Made by a program: the position numbers and the translations under genes. A DNA stretch of 64,000 nt from Chaetoceros tenuissimus (Eukaryota > Bacillariophyta > Thalassiosirophyceae > Chaetocerotales > Chaetocerotaceae), in the NCBI GenBank assembly GCA_021927905.1, contig BLLK01000023.1, positions 1,116,001-1,180,000 on the forward strand, in the 5' to 3' direction. How positions within the stretch are numbered: position 1 is the first letter of the stretch; the number at the start of each line of letters is the position of its first letter. Below are positions 11,207 through 21,700 of this stretch, one piece after another. The notes under the pieces were generated by a model that was not told where the DNA came from, did not search any database, and worked only from the letters and a program-made list of their open reading frames with translations.

Positions 11207-11333
11207 GATGTGGATTTTCCACATTAAATTCCTTCAATATCCACGTACGAAATTCTTCCCTAACAAAACACGGTAAAAGTAGGATGCCGTACGTAGCATC
11301 ATCTGCAGGAATTTAATGTGGAAAATCCACATC
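11207..11333. repeat. 27-bp perfect inverted repeat at the right end of the element
   Basis: The arm 11207-11233 (GATGTGGATTTTCCACATT then AAATTCCT) and its exact reverse complement 11307-11333 are separated by 73 bp. The spacer has further small dyads around ACGTAC. The outer 19 bp also occur at 6233. It is either the right terminus of the element or a small MITE-like unit sharing its ends. Confidence 0.85.
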
Positions 11334-11633
11334 TGTCAACGGCAAATTTGGCTTTTAACCACATCATTTTCCAACTAAGTATTCTTATTGTATGCACTTC
11401 TATCATAAAGGAAAATATATTTTAGGGTTTACGGAGAAATTGCTTGCATATTCATATTGTTTATTTTTATAAAAAAATTATTGAATACCTAGTAGTAATG
11501 ATTTCAATCCTTTTATCTTCCCTATTCTTTGTCTAGCAGCGATTTTTCCATTTCATGTACTCCTTTGCTTCTATTTCTTGAGTTCTTCCTACCAGAGAGT
11601 ATATATAACTTTATCTTATCTTTAATCATTCCT
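11334..11633. other. Intergenic, nothing recognised
   Basis: AT-rich stretch right of the putative element, probably the 3' region of the following minus-strand gene. Confidence 0.4.
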
Positions 11634-12593
11634 TTACTTGAGAGTAAAAATATCATTAGAGCTTGGAGTATTGGATCTTGAGGAATGTCTAGATGATTCA
11701 TCAGTTGTTCTTAACAAGGAAGTATCAGAGACTTGATTCAAATACATTTGACTTTGGAGTAACTTTTGTTTTGAGTAATCTGTACTTGCAGTATTGATAC
11801 CTATACTCTTTGCAAGTTTGTTGTTTCTATAAGAATACTTGTTGAGATAGCGTTGCTTCATGACTTGTTTGAGTTTTGCAACTCGGGACCTAGAAGATTT
11901 AGTTCTCGACATGCATTGGCGTAGATCGTTTAATCTAGCTTCATACTCTTGATTGAAAGCATGCATTGCTTCTGCAGTTGGCTTCTTGTTCTTCTTGCTG
12001 TCTCGACGAGGGCCTGTTGATTCTTTGCTGACGAGGATGGAGGACGAGAAATCACTTGTGAATTCGGATGTAGAAGTTCGGCCAGATACAGTATCTTCAG
12101 TCATGAAAAGATTATCGATATCGTTGTAGCCCAAGTCTTCATTGAAATTAAAAGATGTGCTATTTCTACGAAGTGATTTTGTGATAGGGAATGCTGTTGA
12201 TTCTTGCAAGGGTACAAGGAGAGAGGAAGAGGAGTTCTGCTTCCTCTTGGTGCCAAGTAGTGAATCAAAGAGATCGTCAGAGTCTCGTTCAAGAACAGAG
12301 AGCTGATGCTCCACAGAATCATAGTTGAGTCCAATAGTATGAATAGAATTATCAAGCATCAATGATTCATAATGATTTAGAGAATGATGATCGTGTGTGT
12401 CACCTTTTGCGGGAGGGATTACCGACGACTTGTGGTTGTTGTTTGTACGATCGATACTGCATCTCGCCTCTTCATCATTGAATGCTGATGCAAAGTCCAT
12501 GCTAGGAAATCTCGTAAAAGAGTTTCTACGCTCGTTCAATAAGTGGGTTCTGTTTTGAGATAACATTTCTTTTTTATGGAATCTAGACTGCAT
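11634..12593 (-). CDS. Cluster-family protein A (Y-x3-L...C-M...SRSRV motif), 319 aa
   Basis: Not a known family to me, but clearly a paralogue of three other genes in this window. The shared core is EYEARLNDLRQCMSRT followed by SSRSRVAKLK, then a weaker basic tail (YRNNKLAKSIGINTA). The rest is Ser-rich and acidic, presumably disordered. Basophilic phosphosite-like motifs ERRNSF and LRRNST are present. The frame is open up to 12686, but ATG 12593 (MQSRFHKK) gives an N-terminus of the same type as paralogue B, and ATG 12566 is another option. The core looks like an amphipathic helix pair, possibly a docking or binding motif. No enzymatic domain is visible. Confidence 0.65.
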   Translation of the reverse strand: MQSRFHKKEMLSQNRTHLLNERRNSFTRFPSMDFASAFNDEEARCSIDRTNNNHKSSVIPPAKGDTHDHHSLNHYESLMLDNSIHTIGLNYDSVEHQLSVLERDSDDLFDSLLGTKRKQNSSSSLLVPLQESTAFPITKSLRRNSTSFNFNEDLGYNDIDNLFMTEDTVSGRTSTSEFTSDFSSSILVSKESTGPRRDSKKNKKPTAEAMHAFNQEYEARLNDLRQCMSRTKSSRSRVAKLKQVMKQRYLNKYSYRNNKLAKSIGINTASTDYSKQKLLQSQMYLNQVSDTSLLRTTDESSRHSSRSNTPSSNDIFTLK

Positions 12594-13241
12594 GTGTAGG
12601 GAAACTGAGGAAACTTTATGCCTGAAGCAAGATGTCGCATGATACACATACATTATTCCGGTTATTTCCCACTTCGCGAGAACCATGTCCCGCTATTTCG
12701 TAGCATCATTTTCAGAAACAACATAGGCGAGAATGTCCGAGTATCGGACTACACACTTTTTCTACAAAGATTTTTTGATAGAGATCAAGTATACTTTAAT
12801 AACTAGATACATAATCTATTTAAAAATATAATCATGAAGAAACTTTCCTTCGAATTTCCACATCATCATCTTTTTGTTCAATGGACAAGAGTTCAGATGT
12901 GATTTTATCTTTCAAGGGAAAATTAAATCCGCTTTGTGCATCGGAGAAAAGAATAGCTGAGGACGTAAACACAGAAACAGATGGCAGCATGTACGTCAGG
13001 CGGAAACTCATCACAGTTCTTGCCCTTCTCCAATCTTTCAATACGTAATAGTACATACGTACAGAACAGAAAGCAAGTGAAACTTGAATTTGCACATGCG
13101 ACATGCATTAGTACGTATTGAAGAAGCAATTATCCTCATACTGTACCGTACAGTAAAGAAAGCAATGCAACTCCTACATAATCACCAACTACTTCTAGAA
13201 TATGCAATTATATAAAATTAATCTATAGTCTGAAAAGTAAT
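12594..13241. other. Intergenic between paralogues A and B
   Basis: A 90-codon minus-strand frame (12832-13104) has no recognisable features and is not called. The stretch is presumably the promoter of A and the 3' end of B. Confidence 0.4.
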
Positions 13242-14354
13242 TTAAAAATCAGGAAAGAATTGCATCTGAAAAGTTTGCAAAGTCAAACTAGATCTTCTTC
13301 TTGCAAATTTGTTCCTATTCATCATGAACTTTTCAGGCCCTACTACAAATCCCCCATTGTTTGTAGTATTGTATTGTCTGTATCCTCCAGACCAACTTAC
13401 ATCCATTGATACTGATCGAATGTTTTGCTTTTCAAATTCTGTTGGGTCAAATATATGTGAAAACGCTCGGTTAGGAACTGGACTTGCTGAAGGACTATGT
13501 CTGCGTCTACGGTTGGACTTGATATCACAGTAGGAAACTTTTCGTAGAGGATTGCTTGTCTTGCCCATTTCTAAAAGGCGTTTGCGTGTATCTTGACTCT
13601 TGCTGAGACCCATGGCAGCAATTTTTCTCTGCTGATTCTTGGTTGCATAGTATGAAAATTTTGACTTTAAATCTTTCTTGATGAGAGCAACTTTGGAACG
13701 AGTAGAAGAAGACTTCTTCATACACTTGATGAGGCCTTCGAGCTGTGATTCGTATCTTTGTGCAAATTCAGGATCCTGGAATGGGTTATATGGATCTATC
13801 TGAGAAGAGGCAGATGCCAACATATCTTCAGATTCCCAAATACCTTGAAGATCAGATGCGTCCAACAAGTTCAAGTCTTCACCTTCCATGTCAAAGTTGA
13901 AATTGAAAGGATCAGAAGAGTTGATTGGCATGAAGGAAAGACTTGTACGGCGGTAGACGACCGATTGCTTTGGTAAGCAATCATTCATTGGATCTTCCAG
14001 ACCGAGGTGCTGCTGCTGTCCATGGCTATAAGAAGGATTGAGTTCCTGACTTGTGTAATTTTCAGCCATGATATCGAACGACTCTCCAGTCAGATCATAG
14101 ATATCTTCCATACTGATACCTAAACTCATTCTTCTAGAAGCTTGAGGCAGAGGTGGCAAATCATTTGAATATTCCTTCATGTTGTTCATATCCACGAGTG
14201 AAGAAGTTGGTGCAAAACAAGCAATCTCATCCTCTTGCATGACAGCAACTGTAGGCTCGTCGTATGCATTTTCAGATATAAAGGAAAGAGAAGTTCTTCT
14301 CTCGAGAACTAGAGATGCTCGGCGTTTGGTAGACTGCATATTGAAATCGTTCAT
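13242..14354 (-). CDS. Cluster-family protein B, rich in RRxS motifs, 370 aa
   Basis: Paralogue of the genes at 11634, 24488 and 25830. The core is RYESQLEGLIKCMKKS followed by SSTRSKVALIKKDL, and then a basic region (KNQQRKIAAMGLSKSQ). The protein carries six matches to the PKA-type consensus R-R-x-S: KRRAS, ERRTS, SRRMS, YRRTS, RRHS and RRSS. Several are followed by a hydrophobic residue (RRTSLSF occurs at least twice in close form). Acidic stretches (MEDIYDLTG, FDMEGEDLNLLD) could be activation-domain-like. It starts at the first ATG (14354). Function unknown. The motif density suggests a heavily phosphorylated regulatory protein. Confidence 0.75.
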   Translation of the reverse strand: MNDFNMQSTKRRASLVLERRTSLSFISENAYDEPTVAVMQEDEIACFAPTSSLVDMNNMKEYSNDLPPLPQASRRMSLGISMEDIYDLTGESFDIMAENYTSQELNPSYSHGQQQHLGLEDPMNDCLPKQSVVYRRTSLSFMPINSSDPFNFNFDMEGEDLNLLDASDLQGIWESEDMLASASSQIDPYNPFQDPEFAQRYESQLEGLIKCMKKSSSTRSKVALIKKDLKSKFSYYATKNQQRKIAAMGLSKSQDTRKRLLEMGKTSNPLRKVSYCDIKSNRRRRHSPSASPVPNRAFSHIFDPTEFEKQNIRSVSMDVSWSGGYRQYNTTNNGGFVVGPEKFMMNRNKFARRRSSLTLQTFQMQFFPDF

Positions 14355-16294
14355 TATTTATTATGGATCAATTCCCGCAGTAACTTTTATTATGGAAAGC
14401 AATGTATGTGCAAATGTTCCACTCGAAGAGAGGAGGAGAGTTGGATGCGTCTAAAAGTGAAATGACTCGTCACATGTATTGGTCATCACTGAAATGTCCA
14501 TTCAATTTATTCTCATTTCAATCGTTTCAAATGATATTTTGTCCTATTAGAAGATATTCTGTCTTGTACCTTCCTATCAATCGTTTCTCAATCTTGCCAC
14601 CTAAGTAGATGTAAACGTTTCAGCTCAGCAAGTAATAGCTAACATTTAAAAGTTGAGCATTGAAGTGTATTGAAATCTAAAATGCGTAAAGCTTTTCCAG
14701 GAGAAATAAATATCTTTATATTCGACAGCCTTCCCAGTAGCAGATGCATATGTATCGGAGGGAAGCTCAACTATGTCCATAATTAGTGATAAAATAGACG
14801 AGTCACCGCTACTAGTTGTTGGCTGGTTGGATAAATTGTATTCATCCTCAAATTTTCCGAAGAAGAGGAAGAGAGAAGTGAAGAACAACAGTCTTGTTCT
14901 GTACAAACAATACAAAAACAAAAATCTGACGTAGCACATAAAAAGAGTTATGGTGAGACGAGTTCATGTCATATGGAACAGTTCACCTTTAATTCATGTC
15001 CAAATGGAATAATTGCTGTCGCAGGAATATTCGTTGTATCTACAATCCACGGAATCAAATGACTTTTTCATATTTTGCCGAAAAGGGGAAGCCAGATAAA
15101 TGGGAAGGATAAGTTTGATGATAAAATGGACGAGTCACCGTTACCAGTTGTTGCTTTGGCTGGATAAATTGTATTCATCTTCGAAAAGAAAGCGAGAAGT
15201 GATGAAGAACAAGATTTTTGTTCTATACAAACAATACACGAACAAATATCTGACGTAGCATAGAAAAAGTTATGGTGAGACGAGTTCACCTTAGATTCAT
15301 TTCCACAAGGAATATTCGTTGTATCTACAATCCACAATCCACATAATCAAATGACTTTTTCATATTTTTCCGAAAAGAGGAAGCCAGATAGATGGGAAGG
15401 ATAAGTTTGATGTTTAGGGAAGGTATAACAGCTGCGTTCTTCAGAACTTGAATTATTTTTCAACAAAAGCTGAAGTCTAGAATGTCATTGTGAAACTTTG
15501 AAAGGAAGGAAATAAAACGAAGGAAGCTTCCAGCCACATGAATGAGAGATATGCAGGTCATTTGTAATGAAGGGAAGCTATGTTTGTTCTTTTGAATTTG
15601 CACCATGTCGAAGCAACTAGGTTTCTCATTCTAATAGAAGGCTAACCAATCTGATAAAAATGGAGAACAAGCTCACCGCTAGCAACCAAAACTGCGACTT
15701 TGAAATAAATAAGCTTAGAAGGACCACATTTTTTGTGAATTGAGTGTTCAATCTTGATAAGATTCACATGTAGCCATATTGCATCTATTTATAATATTTC
15801 TAGCAAGATGAATGAATTTAATCATTTCGAGATTCATTCCGTTCGACTGACCGGCGATGTGTTGAATTTACATTAAATTTCAGGATTCAACTTTCAGTGA
15901 AATCTTTTCGTATGAATTTGATTGTGATCAGCTTTATTCGGTAACTTATCTATTCTGCACTAGGAATCTTGAAGAAATTGAAGCGAGAATGTTATCAATA
16001 ATAATAGTAATAGTAACAAATTTTGGTTCCAGCCAAGAATTTCATTATTTCAACACCATAGTAAATGTTCTCTAATGTGGTAGCGGTATGTGACATTCCG
16101 TTTTTTGGCCTATCGGACAATTCACTTATGTGTTGCGGAGAAACGGTGAAACAGCAATCAATGATTTCAAAAATGGACAAAATGGTAAATCATGTGATTT
16201 GAAACCGAAGCCAAAACAGCTGAACACTGTAGTTTGACACATAAAGTACTATTAAAGACCATTTGCAGTACTAAAATCTCTTATAACAACAACC
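14355..16294. other. Intergenic stretch between divergent genes
   Basis: This region holds a tandem repeat at 14788-15412 (listed separately) and otherwise AT-rich sequence without a supportable gene. Short frames of 89-97 codons run across both repeat units on the minus strand, but their similarity follows from the DNA duplication. An ATA/AAT/AGT microsatellite lies near 16000. Confidence 0.45.
14788..15412 (+). repeat. Tandem duplication, units of about 332 and 293 bp
   Basis: Unit 1 (14788-15119) and unit 2 (15120-15412) share, in order, GATAAAAT-GACGAGTCACC, TAAATTGTATTCATC, CTGACGTAGCA, TTATGGTGAGACGAGTTCA, GGAATATTCGTTGTATCTAC, AATCAAATGACTTTTTCATA and GGAAGGATAAGTTTGATG. They differ by small insertions and deletions and about 10 percent substitutions by eye. 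Each unit carries one TGACGTAG word. Confidence 0.85.
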
Positions 16295-16607
16295 ATGACA
16301 TCGAGAAACGAATTCACATTGAGAGACGAAGAAGAGAATTTATTCCTAGTATCTAAGGGAAGAAGAGATGGGAGTTACAGCTACTCCTATTCATACCATG
16401 AAGAAATTCCTGACATCATGGAACAAGAAGCCTCATCTTTTATTCGTGGTGAGAATCAAACCAATAGGAAAAAGAATAATCATGTTCTTCTTCGAGATCC
16501 TCAGGATTATTCGCGTGATGAATTTCTTCCATCTCATATCTCACAACCTCTAATCTCTTTTAAAAACAATGAAGAGTTTAAATCACAATTGAATCATAGC
16601 TCATCTA
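16295..16607 (+). pseudogene. 5' piece of cluster-family gene C, cut by LINE insertion
   Basis: An ATG-initiated frame of 105 codons reads into the first bases of the LINE and stops there. It is Ser/Tyr/Glu-rich (a GSYSYSYSYHEE run at about 27-38). The last bases before the LINE, 16590-16607 (TGAATCATAGCTCATCTA), are repeated exactly at 24489-24506 on the far side, and the reading frame (N-H-S-S-S) is the same in both copies. The pre-insertion gene would have encoded about 343 aa, the size of its paralogues. This 5' piece keeps the original start and presumably promoter but lacks the conserved core. Confidence 0.8.
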
Positions 16608-16779
16608 GATAATTTTTCTGAGGAAGAATTCGCACGCCGTAGCGCACTCGGTAGAAAACACCACACCTACTCTCCAACGTCAATTTCGTCTAGTAAACTA
16701 CTAGCACACGACCAACGGAAACTAGGTTTTGTGTATTCATTAATTAAAAGAAAACACTACATAAACAAAGTCAAAAACA

Positions 16780-18786
16780 ATGGTTATTAAAACTAGCACT
16801 CCAGTAAAGCCTGTAGAAAAGGCGGTCGAATTGGTAGAGGCCAATGCGGACTACGAGATCAGATTTCCAGTTTCTAAGTATATGACCCACTCCGAAGGGG
16901 TTAGAGATGCACTTGAGATGCTTATGTATGCTAATGCAGAGATCCAGGTGCACCCAATTAGCGATGAGGACAGCAAGATTGATGAAGTAAGCAATCTACC
17001 TAAGTGGGAAAAGGTGGAGGAATGGGACAAGTATATCTTTAACTACAAAAGGGAGAAGCAGCACGGAAAAAACGGCAAAGAAGATTTTCATGTTTGTCAT
17101 GTGGCTCTAACAGCATACACCCAGCTGAGAGACTTAAAAGAAATCCCAGAAGTAAAGAATGCATTAGCGCAGTCTCGTATTTATCTGAGAGCTAGAAATT
17201 TCACATCTAGTTCAGATAAAGTTCCTGTAGCATGGTTGAAAGGAGCAGATTACCAAATGTCGGATAGGATGAACATAGAGGAGCAGATAACTAAATATCT
17301 AGAGGAAAGTACATACCCAATCAGCGACACCAAAGTTCAAGTCAATAGTGATAGAATTTACTGTTATGATAAGGAAGCGAAAACCACGTTCAGAACAAAG
17401 GCATATGTGGTATACTGTAACAAAGCCGACCAGCAAGTAATTGACTCGGCACTTGAAAACCTTAATAAATGTGAAAGCAAAGCACTTGGAATTAGACATC
17501 TTCGGTCTATCTCTTACAACGGATTGGCATCAATTGTAAAGAAAAAGTGGATCGAAGGACAGAATCAAGTAATGTTCAACACTGCAGCAGTAGTTATTGA
17601 CAACATCTATCCAGGAGCAAATCGGGTACCTGAGAATTTCAAGGATTGGTGGGAACATTTCCCAGAGATGGAACAAGATACAGCAGAACAGGACTGGAAG
17701 GATATCATCGATCAAAATTTGGCGGCATACGTGGTAGAAAACAAGAAGAAGGAAGAGCTAGTCAAAGACATTTATTTCAGAAATGGTAAAATGCATCTTG
17801 TGTGCAATATCCTTGAAGCAGGAGTTGTGGTCGACGCAATGAAGAGCATGCTAGATCATATGATATCAGCATTAAACGAAGACGAGATGGCAGAGTTGTG
17901 TAACATTTACTACTATACACCAAAGAGAATTCCAAAGGTATCAGCAGTTCTAAAACACGAAGAACAAGGAATCACTCAAATTCCTATTGATGTATTTGTA
18001 CCTGACGAATTAGTAGAAGAGCTTAAGAATGAAGCAATTGTAGTAGATCTCACACCATACGAACCAGAGTCGTATGAAAATATGCCAGCAGCAACATACT
18101 ACAAGCGGAACAGAGCTCCAGTACGAGTACAATCACATGACGATTCTATCAAGTTTTGGAAAAAGAAGCAAGCAGCAAGAAAGAAGGAAAGTAAACAAAA
18201 GAGCAATAGAGACAATAAGAACAAGCAACGACCAGCATCTCCAGTAACAGTAGTAGATCATGGAGAGGTAGCAATCAATGCATCAAATGAACCAAGTAAA
18301 AAAGAGATCCAAACAATCAAGACTCAATTTCAAAAGAAACTAGAAGAGCGTGAGAAACAATGGGAAGCAAAATTTAAAGCGATTGAAAAGCAACTAGCTG
18401 AAACAAAAGTAACAACCGAGAAAGCACTCACGAATTTAGAAACAAACATGGCATTAATGGAGCAGAATAATGAAACATTCCAAAAGCAAATGGAATCAAC
18501 TACTGATAAATTGTTGCAGCAAATCACAACACAGGGGTCAACACTTGAATCAAGTACAAGATCTATTACAAATCTTGAGACAAAAATCAATGATCGCTTT
18601 GAGCAATTGTTCCAGCGACTCGATAATATGAAAGGAGACTCACCAATCCGCAAGAAACAAGCAGTAACCTCACAACAACAAAACAATGTTATGGCTAACT
18701 CCCTTAGCAATGTAAACTTCATCCAAGGATCAGCACCAGGAACCCAAGAACAACAGCAAGGGTACGGTGGTGATCTAACATGTTAG
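16780..18786 (+). CDS. LINE ORF1 protein, 668 aa
   Basis: The product is the RNA-binding partner protein of the LINE, expected to coat element RNA. The first two thirds are a mixed charged region without a motif I can name. About residues 445-490 are strongly basic (KKKQAARKKESKQKSNRDNK), a likely nucleic-acid-binding patch. Residues about 505-630 form a long coiled coil with heptad spacing (LEEREKQWEAKFKAIEKQL and following), suggesting a multimer, as in ORF1p of L1. The tail is Gln/Asn-rich. There is no CCHC knuckle. Its stop overlaps the ORF2 start (ATGTTAG at 18780-18786), an arrangement suited to termination-reinitiation. Confidence 0.85.
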   Translation: MVIKTSTPVKPVEKAVELVEANADYEIRFPVSKYMTHSEGVRDALEMLMYANAEIQVHPISDEDSKIDEVSNLPKWEKVEEWDKYIFNYKREKQHGKNGKEDFHVCHVALTAYTQLRDLKEIPEVKNALAQSRIYLRARNFTSSSDKVPVAWLKGADYQMSDRMNIEEQITKYLEESTYPISDTKVQVNSDRIYCYDKEAKTTFRTKAYVVYCNKADQQVIDSALENLNKCESKALGIRHLRSISYNGLASIVKKKWIEGQNQVMFNTAAVVIDNIYPGANRVPENFKDWWEHFPEMEQDTAEQDWKDIIDQNLAAYVVENKKKEELVKDIYFRNGKMHLVCNILEAGVVVDAMKSMLDHMISALNEDEMAELCNIYYYTPKRIPKVSAVLKHEEQGITQIPIDVFVPDELVEELKNEAIVVDLTPYEPESYENMPAATYYKRNRAPVRVQSHDDSIKFWKKKQAARKKESKQKSNRDNKNKQRPASPVTVVDHGEVAINASNEPSKKEIQTIKTQFQKKLEEREKQWEAKFKAIEKQLAETKVTTEKALTNLETNMALMEQNNETFQKQMESTTDKLLQQITTQGSTLESSTRSITNLETKINDRFEQLFQRLDNMKGDSPIRKKQAVTSQQQNNVMANSLSNVNFIQGSAPGTQEQQQGYGGDLTC

Positions 18787-21700
18787 GTCTCTCAAGGAGC
18801 ACGGTGCGAGGTGGGAGAAATTCCCAACTCAGCACCACCTTGAGCAGGAACGGGTATGTGAAACGTGCACAGGAGCAATGGAACAAATTGTTTAACTGTA
18901 GGTTTCGCATAGAGGATAGTAAGGAAGAGAGGAAGGAACTGGAGGAATATTGGCGAGAGAACATTAGAAAGAAGATGGAAGGAGTAGATAGAGCAAGATT
19001 GGAAGCGTTTGGAACGTTCATGGAAGCAAAAGAGCAGGACTGGAGGAAAGACAAATACATACGTGTGCGTTTCTGTAACAAGATGGGGTTTCCCACCAAG
19101 CATAGGCATACCGATTTTGAGAAATTTATAGTGGAGGCAGAAGCTGACAGCATAGCATTAAGCGGATGTGTGGAACTGAATTTATCTGCAAAAGGGATAG
19201 CAGGATTAGCAGATGTTGCAAAGAATGTCCAAAAGCGAAGCAAAGCAACACTAGTTCCAGCACTTGATCCATTAAAGATCCATAAGAGTAAAGACTTCCT
19301 AAAGGGAGGATTAGCAACATGGATGCCGTCACATATGGCAGGGAGACATACAAGTAATGAGGTAGATCGACATAGGAGATGGATCACACATAGATTTGCC
19401 ACAGCCACCAATGACATATCAATTATACTCGCGTATAGAGTATGCAGTGGAACTATAGATTCTTCAACATCAACAATTGCAAACAGAGAACAACAGTCTT
19501 TACTAATGGCAAAGCATCCATCGGCACTGAACGTGAGGAAGGCGTTTCATAATGACTTGAGTGCATGTCTTAAGAAAGAACGTGATGAAGGAAGAGATGT
19601 ATTAGTACTAGGAGATTTCAATTCACCTAATGATCACCAAGAGATAGTAGATATGTTTGCCCAGCACGATATGGTAGACTTAGTCCCAAATAGTGCACCA
19701 CCGACATGCACAAGATCAGCTCCAACATCTAGACCAACAGAAGTAGCATTTGGGACAACGCGTTTCGAACAAAGCATGGTAACATTTGGTATACACCCAC
19801 AATTCATGTTTGACGGATCGGATCATAGATCAATGGAGATAGCTTTCGATAAAGAGGCATTGCTAGGAGATACAATTCCACTATCATGGACGCAGCCATC
19901 AATCAATGCTAATCACCCAAAACAAGTACAAACATTTGTCGATGAACTATTGAAACTGCACAGGAAAGGAAAAACGCTTGATGCACTCTTAGCAGCTGAA
20001 GAGAAATTGAAGAGTAATGATCCAGACGTACGTGAAGAAGGGCTGAAGAAAGTTTTGAACATTGAGAAACGAGCTATGACTGAGTATATTGCTAGTGCAA
20101 CACGTGCAGTATTGAAACCCCGGAGCAGTATTGACATACCATGGTCTATAGAGCTAGCAACAGCAAAGAAAGCAAGAATCGCAGCAAAGAAGGAATGGGA
20201 AAGGGACAAAGCCAATGACGCAGCTTACAACAAGTGGATGGAATCAAAAAGAAAACATGAGGACGCAGTAGTAAAGGCACCAGAGTTGAGGAAGAAAATG
20301 TATAACTCTATGGTGGAAGAAATGGCGTACCGAATGAACTGTTCTCAGGACTCTGCAATAAGAGCAATCTACAATTGTGAAATGACTCGCGACTTATGTG
20401 CAAAGAATAGAACAGTCTTAAAAGGCATAAGAGGGAAGAGTATGACTCACATCCTTGTAGGCGAACCAGTGGAATCATTAAAAACACAATGGATGAAGGT
20501 CACTGACAGTGAAGTAATAGAGGATATCCTACTGAGATTCAATGAACGCCATTTACAACAGTCAACCATATCACCATTCACCCATGGCCCACTACGTGAT
20601 ATATTAGGTGAAGATGGCAAAGGAAGCCAAGAATTTCTAGATGGTCTAGTAGCTTCGGAGGTAGCCGAAGAGTATGGACATCTAGCTGATGCAACAAAAT
20701 TGATCATTGAAGAGATGAAAATGAGAACCATTGATGGAGAACCAGCAAAATTTGAATGGACATTCAACGAAGCAGACTTTGAAGAGGCATTCGGAAAGGC
20801 AAGACTTAATACAGCACCAGGATTCTCGGGGCTGAATATGCATGTATTACGAGCACTAACAACAAATAAAGAACTGCGAGAGATATACGCAAAGTTATTG
20901 GAACTCCCATTTCGTTATGGCTTCACATATCCACGATGGGAGAAGACAATACAATCTCTACTGATGAAAGAGACACTTCCTTTTGTGCATCGTTGGAGAA
21001 TTCTTGAATTAATGGAACAAGATTATAATGGCGTCTTAAAATTGATCGTAGGTCGTAAATTTGCAGCGCACGACCAGCGATACTTCCAGAACAGAGAATC
21101 ATATGGGGCAGTAAAGAAAAAGAGTGCACACGACGCCCTCAACTCGGTACAGAATGTACTAGAATACAGTAGGATTATGAGACAGCCGATTGCAATTGCA
21201 CCAAAGGATGCAACAGGATGCTTCGACCTACTGCGAAGGGAGATAATAAAGGTGATTCAGGAATCCAAAGGCATGCCAAAGGAGTTTGGGGAGTGTGTAG
21301 TTCAAACGCTACACGGAATGGAAAGGCATATACGACTAGCAGGGAAGCTATCGAAGAAAAGCTTCAAGTACACAACCAGCAACAATATAGGAGGAATAGG
21401 ACAAGGCAGTGGAGAAGGCCCCCAAGATGGCAACGACATGATTGGATTATTAAAAGACGTTCATGCCAAAACTACTCGAGGATGCACCTTACTTCACCCA
21501 AACGGAGAGCACAGCATAGTGAGACATGGAGGAGGATTCATCGATGATCAGATTGATGTTATCTCTTTAGATTCCCAAGAAGCAATAAATGAGAAAGATA
21601 TGGTGGAAGGTATATTATTACATTGGCAGAACCTTCTGAATGTATCAGGAGGTGACTTGAGTATCAACAAATGCGCAGTGGGATTTGCGCAGTATAAATT

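Larger units (their letters stand above)
6233..11333. mobile_element. Putative tyrosine-recombinase element with RusA-type resolvase, about 5.1 kb
   Basis: A 19-bp motif, GATGTGGATTTTCCACATT, which itself contains a TGTGGA/TCCACA dyad, stands at 6233-6251 and again inverted near 11315-11333. Between these ends lie a spliced tyrosine recombinase gene (6508-9070), a RusA-like Holliday-junction resolvase gene (minus strand, 9757-10317) and a small minus-strand gene with a recombinase-like N-terminal segment. I found no flanking target-site duplication, which suits tyrosine recombinases, since they often make none. No capsid, packaging or polymerase gene is present, so I do not call it viral. It is closest in content to Cryptons, but classical Cryptons lack terminal inverted repeats and RusA. 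The ends are inferred, not proven. Confidence 0.6.

Noticed and set aside
6233-11333. Polinton-like or other virus-derived element
   Set aside because: No capsid, packaging ATPase, protease or polymerase gene is visible. A recombinase and a resolvase alone do not support a viral call.
16625-16660. tRNA-like box A in the LINE leader
   Set aside because: One match short of the consensus, and no box B or cloverleaf follows.
18719-19417. 232-codon minus-strand frame over the LINE
   Set aside because: Antisense shadow of ORF2 with no independent features.
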